Assembly: GCF_009928445.1 (NCBI RefSeq)
Contig: NZ_JAABNO010000026.1
Location: 1-64,000, forward strand
Direction of reading: 5' to 3'
DNA length: 64,000 nucleotides
DNA from: Clostridium sp. C8-1-8
Lineage (GTDB): Bacteria > Bacillota > Clostridia > Clostridiales > Clostridiaceae
Positions 55,957 through 62,581 of this stretch are shown here, one piece after another. Numbering within the stretch: the first letter of the stretch is position 1; the number at the start of each line of letters is the position of its first letter. A program made the translations under genes and the position numbers. The notes beneath the pieces are model-generated. The model had not been told where the DNA came from, did no database searches, and saw only the letters and a list, made by a program, of their open reading frames with translations.

Positions 55957-56003
55957 TTTATTATACTACTATATAATATAGTAGTATAATAAATATTTGT
56001 CAA
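55957..56003 (-). promoter_or_regulatory. PadR-gene promoter with a 37-nt perfect palindrome
   Basis: Minus strand TTGACA (55998-56003), 17-bp spacer, TATATT (55975-55980). Positions 55957-55993 form an inverted repeat with 18-bp perfect arms around one base (arm core ATTATACTACTATAT), covering the -10 and start site. Very likely autorepression operator. Confidence 0.75.
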
Positions 56004-56056
56004 TATAGAAATTTATAACATGCATATCCAGTTAAGTAATTATTTTTTAGATTTTT

Positions 56057-56080
56057 AAAGGACCTTAGAAGGTCCTTTAG
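56057..56080 (-). terminator. Terminator downstream of the EFR1 gene
   Basis: AAAGGACC and AAGGTCCTTT arms with a 4-6 nt loop; minus strand continues into a TTTAAAAA stretch. Confidence 0.6.
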
Positions 56081-56123
56081 TTCTCTTATAATAGTGATTG
56101 TAATTTATTAAATTTACAATTGT

Positions 56124-56237
56124 TTATTTATTAAGCTTTGCTTTGCGTGAATACTTCATAAGGTCTATAGAACTTCCAATGCCACCACCAATAATCATAC
56201 CCCACTCAATATGTTTAAAGACAGCACCAAAAACAAC
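56124..56237 (-). pseudogene. Remnant of a small glycine-rich membrane protein gene
   Basis: 37-codon-plus reading: GYLGVVFGAVFKHIEWGMII then GGGIGSSIDLMKYSRKAKLNK and TAA. Glycine-zipper-like helices followed by a basic tail clearly look coding, but no start codon exists: the frame is cut by a stop right where the EFR1 gene ends, overlapping its last codons in another frame. Probably the 3' part of a truncated small gene. Confidence 0.55.
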
Positions 56238-56239
56238 TC

Positions 56240-57028
56240 CTAAATAACCTTAATATTAGGATTTGTATATCTCTTTCTTTTTATGGTTTTATTCCCCCAT
56301 TGAATGGCCTGTACAGGGCAATATTGAATACAAGCAGCGCATTGCTCACAGTTATGCTTCCATGTCGGTTTATCCTTATTAAACTGTATATTATTTACTG
56401 GACAAATCCTTTCACATAATTTGCAACTACTGCAATTATCCTTAACCCAAAAATCTTTGTCTCTTAAGTGAAGGTTTTTAACTATCTTGTCTGTTGTCTT
56501 AATAAAAGCCCTATCAATTAATATATCAACTACTAGTTTACTTAGTTCACATTTATAGTTTTTTCTTTCTTTAATTATATGAGTTATTTTTTTCACTTTT
56601 TTCTTTTCTCTTTGGAAAAGCTTCCTTTGTCTTTTAATAGAATTGGCACCATATGAAAAAATATTATTTCCTGGCATGTGAATTAAAAATCCAGAACTTA
56701 ATGTTATACCTTTGCTTTTAAATATTTTTCTCAATTTAATCAATACTTCAGCAGGCGCTCCCCCATGGGTTGCTACTGCAAAAACATAGCTGTCTTCATT
56801 AATTTCAAGCTTTTCTAGTACTCTTTCCAATATTAGTGGTAAACGTGCATAGATTACCGGAAAAACTATTCCAAGTACTTTCCCTTCAATTCTTATTTTA
56901 TCTTCTGTTCTAATTGAAGCTATATTAAATAACTTGAAGCCTCCTAGTTCACTATTTATATCCTTAGCCACCTGCAAGCTGTTGCCTGTTCCTGAGTAAT
57001 ATAAGATTGTATCCTTGTCTATCACCAT
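56240..57028 (-). CDS. EFR1-type flavodoxin-ferredoxin fusion protein
   Basis: 262 aa. N-terminal flavodoxin-like part (~5-150: ILYYSGTGNSLQVAKDI with the FMN loop SGTGNS, then FPVIYARLP) and a C-terminal 2x[4Fe-4S] part (~195-245): CSSCKLCERICPVN and CEQCAACIQYCPVQAI. Called EFR1-family ferrodoxins in clostridia; expected to pass electrons within one polypeptide. Preceded by a MerR gene and a MerR-type promoter, so expression is probably induced by whatever that regulator senses. Ribosome site AAAGGAG. Confidence 0.92.
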   Translation of the reverse strand: MVIDKDTILYYSGTGNSLQVAKDINSELGGFKLFNIASIRTEDKIRIEGKVLGIVFPVIYARLPLILERVLEKLEINEDSYVFAVATHGGAPAEVLIKLRKIFKSKGITLSSGFLIHMPGNNIFSYGANSIKRQRKLFQREKKKVKKITHIIKERKNYKCELSKLVVDILIDRAFIKTTDKIVKNLHLRDKDFWVKDNCSSCKLCERICPVNNIQFNKDKPTWKHNCEQCAACIQYCPVQAIQWGNKTIKRKRYTNPNIKVI

Positions 57029-57091
57029 AAAAAACTCTCCTTTATTGTTCCCCCATTGTTTTGTACAACGAAGGTCATAGTTTTTAATGGT

Positions 57092-57123
57092 ATTATAGAC
57101 CAGGTACTATAGTACACAGTCAA
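57092..57123 (-). promoter_or_regulatory. MerR-type promoter of the EFR1 gene
   Basis: Minus strand TTGACT (57118-57123), 20-bp spacer, TATAAT (57092-57097), with the perfect 12-bp palindrome GTACTATAGTAC (57104-57115) in the middle. Just downstream of the MerR gene. Confidence 0.75.
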
Positions 57124-57126
57124 CAC

Positions 57127-57525
57127 TTATTTCTTCATATAGATTTCCATGTTATTACAAGCTTCCATATTTTCCGACGATAACGTTTTATTGACTTTCA
57201 TAAGTAAGCTCTTTTTTCCTTCTAATTCATTGATTTTTATATTTAATTCATTGATTTTACCTTCAACCATTGTTTTGATGTCTTCCATGCTTCCACATAA
57301 TATTTCATCATGTATTAATATACCTATTTCCTTTAAGGAGAAACCAAAGCTTTTAATTATCCGTATGAATCTAATCATTTCTATATCTTTTTTTGAATAA
57401 ATCCTATATCCATTTGCATTCTTTTTTGGCTCAGAAAGCAAACCAACTTTTTCATAATATCTTATTGTCTCCTTGTTTATCTTTAATTCATTTACCAAAT
57501 TCCCAATAGTATATTCATCTTCCAT
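57127..57525 (-). CDS. MerR-family regulator, metal/redox type
   Basis: 132 aa from ATG 57525 (9 nt after GGGG; an ATG 6 nt earlier is too close). EYTIGNLVNELKINKETIRYYEKVGLLSEPKKNANGYRIYSKKDIEMIRFIRIIKSFGFSLKEI is the MerR winged helix. Then ILCGSMEDIKTMVEGKINELNIKI is the dimer helix with a Cys where MerR/ZntR-type metal sensors have one, plus a second Cys near the end (MEACNNMEIY). It probably activates the adjacent EFR1 gene in response to metal or thiol stress. Confidence 0.88.
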   Translation of the reverse strand: MEDEYTIGNLVNELKINKETIRYYEKVGLLSEPKKNANGYRIYSKKDIEMIRFIRIIKSFGFSLKEIGILIHDEILCGSMEDIKTMVEGKINELNIKINELEGKKSLLMKVNKTLSSENMEACNNMEIYMKK

Positions 57526-57647
57526 ATACATCTTCCCCTTATTTCAATAATGTCAGCTTCTTTGTAAATATTATACTATAGCCTTCATGGTTTGCTTATT
57601 AGAAATACTTTTTTCATACTATATATAACCTTTTTGTTCATAAAGTT

Positions 57648-57673
57648 GGACTTAGGCTCCGTCCACCTGTCCC
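57648..57673 (-). repeat. REP-like (family D) palindrome at ABC gene 3' end
   Basis: Minus strand GGGACAGGTGGACGGAGCCT then AAGTCC. It encodes the last residues GQVDGA and the TAA of the ABC transporter. Confidence 0.75.
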
Positions 57674-59502
57674 TCTGCTTCAAATTGGCTGTAATAAAGT
57701 GAAGAGTAAAAGCCCTTTTGTGCCAGAAGACTCTGATGATTTCCTCTTTCTACGATATCTCCATCTTTTACTACTAATATCATATCTGCATTTTGGATAG
57801 TAGAAAGTCTGTGAGCTATTACAAAGCTTGTTTTATCCTTCATAAGTCTTGATAAGGCTTTTTGAATTTCTAATTCTGTTCTTGTATCTACACTTGAAGT
57901 AGCCTCATCTAGTATCATAATGGTTGGATTAGTTAGCATAGCTCTAGCTATAGTTAAAAGTTGCATTTGACCTTGAGATATACTAGATGCGTCACTTGAT
58001 ATGACAGTGTCATACCCATGTTCCAGTGTACGAATAAAGTGATCACAGCAGGCCGCTTTTGCAGCTGATACAATTTCTTCAATAGTTGCGTCTCTTCTAC
58101 CATAAGCGATATTTTCAGCTATTGTTCCTTCAAATAGCCATGTATCTTGAAGTACCATACCAATTTGCCTACGAAGGGCATTTCTAGGAAGCTCTGTAAT
58201 ATCAACTCCATCTATTGATATGGTTCCACCCTTCAATTCATAGAAACGCATGATTAAGTTGATTAATGTAGTCTTTCCTCCACCGGTTGGCCCAACTATG
58301 GCTACCATTTCATTTGGTTTTACTTCAAGGTTTAAATCCTTTATTAAAGTTTTTTCCTCAGTATATCCAAACTTTACATTTTCAAAGTTTACTCTACCCT
58401 CGGTTATAGGGTTTTTATTAAGAGAACTGTGATTTAGCACATTGTCTGCAACTTCCTCTTCTTCATCTAATAATTCAAACACTCTCTCTGATCCAGCAAT
58501 TGCAGATTGCAAAGACATAATAACATAAGAAGCTTGGGTAACTGGCTCAGACACTTGATTTACATATTGTAAAAATGCCTGAATACCGCCTAAGGAAATT
58601 TGTCCATTAAGAGTCATTATTCCACCTACAACAGCTGTTGCAATGAAACCTAATTGATTTAAAAATCTTATTACAGGATATATTCCAAAATCTAAAAACA
58701 AGGCTCTTCTGTTTGTTTCAAACTGCTTCCTGTTTAACTTACTAACTTCATATATCATGTCCTTTTGCTTATTAAATACTTTTATAACACGATTTCCTGA
58801 ATATACCTCTTCAACCTTTCCACTTAACTGGCTTATAGCAGCGAAATTATCAGAATAATAACGTTGACTTAAGATTGATACGTAGTTGGTTGCTACAACG
58901 CTAATACCTATAAAGATAAAGACTAATAAAGATAGTTTTAGGTTTAGCATAAGCATTGCAATAACAGTAAGTATAATAGTAAAGGCCGAGGAGATCAGTT
59001 GCACAAATCCAAGCTGCATTACCTGTGATACTTTTTCAAGATCAGTAGTTACTCTATTCATGACATCTCCTGTTTTATGAGAGTCAAAGTATTTAAGTGG
59101 CAGTTTATTTATTTTAACACTTATATCTTGGCGTAGTGAGTAAGTTAATTTTTCACCAATGCTTGCTACAATATATTGCTGAATATAAGAAAGCAAACTG
59201 CTAATGATTGCAATAGCTATTACCCCTAAAACAGGAAAGAGAATTGCATCTTTTAGTGTAGCTATAATGCTTACAGAACCATTATAGTTCTTAATTGCTT
59301 TTAATAAATTGTTTATTGCATTTCCAACTAATAGCGGCATAGCTGCATAAGCTGCACTTCCAAGTAATGTTGCTATACCGACAATTATTAGCTTTTTCTT
59401 TTGATCTGCTAATCTAGTTATCAATCTTTTAACAGTTTGCTTGGTGTTTTTAGGAATATCTTTACTAAAATCCATTGGATCTATTTCTTTATCCTTATTC
59501 AT
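57652..59502 (-). CDS. ABC exporter subunit B (heterodimeric multidrug type)
   Basis: 616 aa TMD-NBD half-transporter. N-terminal ~35-residue extension, six helices to ~330, ATPase ~375-605: Walker A GPTGGGKTT, Q-loop MVLQDTWLF, signature SISQGQMQ (Gln in place of Gly of SGGQ), Walker B IMILDEATSSVD with catalytic Glu, His in VIAHR. Pairs with the overlapping upstream gene (8-bp overlap), whose own Walker B lacks the Glu: a BmrCD/LmrCD-like heterodimer. C-terminus GQVDGA comes from a REP-like palindrome. Confidence 0.92.
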   Translation of the reverse strand: MNKDKEIDPMDFSKDIPKNTKQTVKRLITRLADQKKKLIIVGIATLLGSAAYAAMPLLVGNAINNLLKAIKNYNGSVSIIATLKDAILFPVLGVIAIAIISSLLSYIQQYIVASIGEKLTYSLRQDISVKINKLPLKYFDSHKTGDVMNRVTTDLEKVSQVMQLGFVQLISSAFTIILTVIAMLMLNLKLSLLVFIFIGISVVATNYVSILSQRYYSDNFAAISQLSGKVEEVYSGNRVIKVFNKQKDMIYEVSKLNRKQFETNRRALFLDFGIYPVIRFLNQLGFIATAVVGGIMTLNGQISLGGIQAFLQYVNQVSEPVTQASYVIMSLQSAIAGSERVFELLDEEEEVADNVLNHSSLNKNPITEGRVNFENVKFGYTEEKTLIKDLNLEVKPNEMVAIVGPTGGGKTTLINLIMRFYELKGGTISIDGVDITELPRNALRRQIGMVLQDTWLFEGTIAENIAYGRRDATIEEIVSAAKAACCDHFIRTLEHGYDTVISSDASSISQGQMQLLTIARAMLTNPTIMILDEATSSVDTRTELEIQKALSRLMKDKTSFVIAHRLSTIQNADMILVVKDGDIVERGNHQSLLAQKGFYSSLYYSQFEAEGQVDGA

Positions 59503-61234
59503 TAGATGCCGCCTCCTTTGTATTCATTTGACTTTTAGCAATTGCTTGGTAAACAGAACATCTTTCCATTAATTCTTTATGCTTTCCACTATCAATGAGT
59601 TTTCCTTCATCTAATACAAGAATTTTATCTGCATCCATAATGGTGCTTACTCTCTGCGCAATTATTAGCTTGACTGCATCTGACATATTTTCTTTAAGAG
59701 CTTTGCGGAGAGCTGCATCTGTCTTTAAATCTAAGGCAGAAAAACTGTCATCGAAAATATAAAGTGGCACTTTTCTTACAAGAGCCCTTGCTATAGACAA
59801 ACGTTGCTTCTGTCCACCAGAAAAATTAGAACCGCCTTGAGCTACATGTTCTTGCAGCCCCATAGGCAATTTATCCACAAAAGCTTCTGCCTGAGAGATA
59901 TTTAAAGCTCTTCTCATATCTTCAATAGTTGCATCCTTATTACCCATTTTTAGGTTATCTTCTATTGTGCCACTAAATAATAAAGATTTTTGAGGAACAT
60001 AACCTATTTCATTTCTCAGATCATTTTGTGAGAATTTCCTTATATCAGTTCCATTAATACGAATTTCTCCGCTATCTATATCGTGCAGTCTCAAAATAAG
60101 ATTGGCAATAGTACTCTTACCAGAACCGGTGCTACCTATAATAGCAATGATCTCTCCTTTATTACCAGAAAAGGATATCCCCTTAATAACTGGGTCCTCA
60201 GCTCCATGATAGCTAAAAGTTACATTTTCAAAATTAACCACTGGAGGATTTTCCTTAGTATCTTCTTTTTCTACATTTAAATCTTGTATCTCTGGATTAA
60301 TTTCTAAAACTTCCTCTATACGGTTAAGTGAAGATACCATCTTAGGAATAGTAACAGAAGTTGATGTAGCCATTATTAAATAACTAATAGTAATAACTGA
60401 GTATTCTATAACTGATGTGATTTTTCCTATTTCCATGGTTCCCTTAATAGCAAAGAAACTACCTAACCATAGAATAAGAGCCATAGATATTCCCATTATC
60501 AACCACACAACTGGATTAAGTACGGCAAACAGCCTATTTAATTTAATCATGTCTGTGGCATATACATTAAATGACTTTTCAGCTCTTTGTTCCTCATATT
60601 TCTCATTTCCAAAGGCTCTAACAACCCTAATTCCAGTGATAGCTTCCCTAATTATCTGGTTAATACGATCTAACTTGCTTTGAACTCGTTTAGAAATAAT
60701 TACTGATTTTTTAAGTATTACTCCAGCAAAAGCTAAAAATATTATAATTGATATAATAAGTACTACAGCTAAAGTTAAACTAGATTTTGCGGTCATAAAA
60801 ATAGATGCAATTATAATTAGTGGCGCTGGGATTATAAGTTGAATAACGATCCCCAAGGTTTGTTGCAGGTTAGAAATATCTGAAATTGTACGAGTTATCA
60901 TTGAAGAAACTCCTATAGTATCAAATTCTCGAATGGATATCTCCTGACTTTTACGAAAAATCTTTTCTCTCATTTCATAGCCTAAAACTGCAGAAAGGTC
61001 AGCAGAATAATAACTTCCTAGCACCGCTGCTAGTGTTGTTATTAAAAGTGCTCCCAGCATTTGCGCTCCTATATATAAAATTTTATTCATGTCACCCTTT
61101 AAAATTCCTTCATCAACAATTCCTGCTATTAAAAACGGTATTAGCAATGTTCCAACTACTTGACATAAAAGTATAATTTGTGTAATTACTATTTTAACTT
61201 TTTTTTCTTTTAAGAACAGTTTTAAATACTTCAT
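59495..61234 (-). CDS. ABC exporter subunit A (degenerate NBD)
   Basis: 579 aa TMD-NBD. Walker A GSTGSGKST, Q-loop VPQKSLLFSG, intact signature NFSGGQKQR, but Walker B LYIFDDSFSALD has Asp for the catalytic Glu and the H-loop reads IIAQR with Gln for His. This degenerate site with a canonical signature complements the partner's canonical Walker B and altered signature, as in TM287/288-type heterodimers. GGGGGGG site. Driven by a MerR-type promoter shared with a divergent MerR gene. Confidence 0.92.
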   Translation of the reverse strand: MKYLKLFLKEKKVKIVITQIILLCQVVGTLLIPFLIAGIVDEGILKGDMNKILYIGAQMLGALLITTLAAVLGSYYSADLSAVLGYEMREKIFRKSQEISIREFDTIGVSSMITRTISDISNLQQTLGIVIQLIIPAPLIIIASIFMTAKSSLTLAVVLIISIIIFLAFAGVILKKSVIISKRVQSKLDRINQIIREAITGIRVVRAFGNEKYEEQRAEKSFNVYATDMIKLNRLFAVLNPVVWLIMGISMALILWLGSFFAIKGTMEIGKITSVIEYSVITISYLIMATSTSVTIPKMVSSLNRIEEVLEINPEIQDLNVEKEDTKENPPVVNFENVTFSYHGAEDPVIKGISFSGNKGEIIAIIGSTGSGKSTIANLILRLHDIDSGEIRINGTDIRKFSQNDLRNEIGYVPQKSLLFSGTIEDNLKMGNKDATIEDMRRALNISQAEAFVDKLPMGLQEHVAQGGSNFSGGQKQRLSIARALVRKVPLYIFDDSFSALDLKTDAALRKALKENMSDAVKLIIAQRVSTIMDADKILVLDEGKLIDSGKHKELMERCSVYQAIAKSQMNTKEAASNE

Positions 61235-61284
61235 AATTCCCCCCCATTGAGTATGTATTCTTGCAACTTTTTGCTTTAATTGCT

Positions 61285-61315
61285 ATTATAAAGGTTAAAG
61301 TAACTTTAATGTCAA
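61285..61315 (-). promoter_or_regulatory. MerR-type promoter of the heterodimeric ABC operon
   Basis: Minus strand TTGACA (61310-61315), 19-bp spacer, TATAAT (61285-61290). The spacer contains the dyad TTAAAGT-T-ACTTTAA. It lies in the spacer shared with the divergent MerR gene at 61338. Confidence 0.8.
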
Positions 61316-61337
61316 TACTCTATTTTAGGAGGGTTTT

Positions 61338-62144
61338 ATGAAGGATAAATCTAATATGACAATTAAAGAGTTTTCTGAACTAACTGGTATTAAGCGTGAA
61401 AACTTAAGATATTATGACCAAATTGGGTTGCTATCACCAGGCTTTCGTGGAGAAAACGGCTATCGCTACTATGGTAAAAGCCAATTAACCACAGCGTATT
61501 TAATTGTTTCTCTTAGAGAAATCGGAATAGGCATTGAAGAAATAAGACGATATATAGATATACGAACTCCTGAAGAAATGTTTGTTTTGTTCAACTCTCA
61601 GAAAAAGCATATAGTAACTGAAATAAAAAAACTTAAGCAAATCTTAGATGTTATGCAGCTTTACTTAGACATGGCTGAGGAAGCCATGAAATACAAGGAC
61701 AATAATATAAATATTGAATATAAAAATAAAGAACCTATATTTTTAGGGCCCTTGATATCTAAAGAAAATCTGCTTAGATACCCAGAAGACACTTCCATAT
61801 TTTTTTATAACTATGCTGCTGAAAATGGAGTTTATATAGGCTATCCTATCGGTGCTATTATAAGCAAGGAGGCCATTGAGTCTGAAAATCCCCTATATCC
61901 TATTAAATATTATTTTAAAACCTCAAAAGAATATAACTCATATAAACCTGAAGGTAAGTATGTTATTTATTACGGAAGAAGTGCTTATGGGGAATCTGAT
62001 TATATTTATGAAAGGTTATATAAATTTATAAAAGAAAATAATTTGCGTATTTGCAGTGATGCTTATGAAGAATATCCCTTAAATGAACTTTCCACCAAAG
62101 ATGAAAATAAGTTTTGCGTTAAAATAGAAATAATGGTAGAGTAG
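61338..62144 (+). CDS. MerR-family regulator with GyrI-like effector domain (BmrR type)
   Basis: 268 aa. Winged helix ~1-75 (MTIKEFSELTGIKRENLRYYDQIGLLSPGFRGENGYRYYGKSQLTTAYLIVSLREIGIGI), coiled coil ~80-125, and a C-terminal GyrI/BmrR-like ligand domain ~130-268 (VYIGYPIGAIISKEAIES... EGKYVIYYGRSAYGESDYIYERLYKFIKENNL... EEYPLNE). Such proteins activate drug-exporter genes when they bind the drug. Divergent from the ABC pair with a 19-bp-spacer promoter between them. AGGAGG site. Its stop lies in a REP-like palindrome. Confidence 0.9.
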   Translation: MKDKSNMTIKEFSELTGIKRENLRYYDQIGLLSPGFRGENGYRYYGKSQLTTAYLIVSLREIGIGIEEIRRYIDIRTPEEMFVLFNSQKKHIVTEIKKLKQILDVMQLYLDMAEEAMKYKDNNINIEYKNKEPIFLGPLISKENLLRYPEDTSIFFYNYAAENGVYIGYPIGAIISKEAIESENPLYPIKYYFKTSKEYNSYKPEGKYVIYYGRSAYGESDYIYERLYKFIKENNLRICSDAYEEYPLNELSTKDENKFCVKIEIMVE

Positions 62145-62161
62145 CTCCGTTCCCCTGTCCC
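62141..62161 (-). repeat. REP-like (family D) partial copy at MerR gene stop
   Basis: GTAGCTCCGTTCCCCTGTCC then C. The TAG stop of the MerR gene is part of it; the left arm is degraded. Here the element is antisense to the gene. Confidence 0.65.
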
Positions 62162-62217
62162 TTTAACACCTCATTAATTCAATTATCTAGCTTTAAACCT
62201 TCATTTATACTTGGATT

Positions 62218-62388
62218 CTAAACATAAATATTCGGTTCAGTGTTGAACTTCTCGTCACAGGTTCCTTCTGAGTGTGTATCAAGAGCTATTTCAACTTTAA
62301 ATAAAAAAGCACTTTTAGATAGCATTACTGTGGTTGGTCCAATTCCATTGTCACCACCTTTAGTTTTCTCTCCTACCAAAGTACTAGT
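62218..62388 (-). pseudogene. Remnant of an S41-family (C-terminal-processing-like) peptidase
   Basis: 57 codons between stops without a start: TSTLVGEKTKGGDNGIGPTT then VMLSKSAFLFKVEIALDTHS and EGTCDEKFNTEPNIYV. VGEKT.G..NGIGP and G...EKF.TEP(D/N)I are the end of the S41 catalytic domain. Only the last ~60 residues survive. Spacer around it (62162-62485) holds nothing else. Confidence 0.55.
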
Positions 62389-62485
62389 TTAATTTGCTTT
62401 CAAAAAAAATGCTAACTTTTCTGCTGCAGAATACACTGATAGTACACTTCTTAAAAGGCTATAATTGATGAGTTTAGCTGAAAAA

Positions 62486-62533
62486 ATTAAGAACATCCAT
62501 AGGTTCACTGTATCAACCATGGATGTTCTTAAT
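62486..62533 (-). terminator. Rho-independent terminator of the M3 peptidase gene
   Basis: Perfect 15-bp arms ATTAAGAACATCCAT (62486-62500) and its complement (62519-62533); on the minus strand followed by TTTTTTC. Confidence 0.85.
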
Positions 62534-62581
62534 TCACTTTTATTTTCAGAAATAATTTCTTTAGTGAGTATTTCTAACTTA

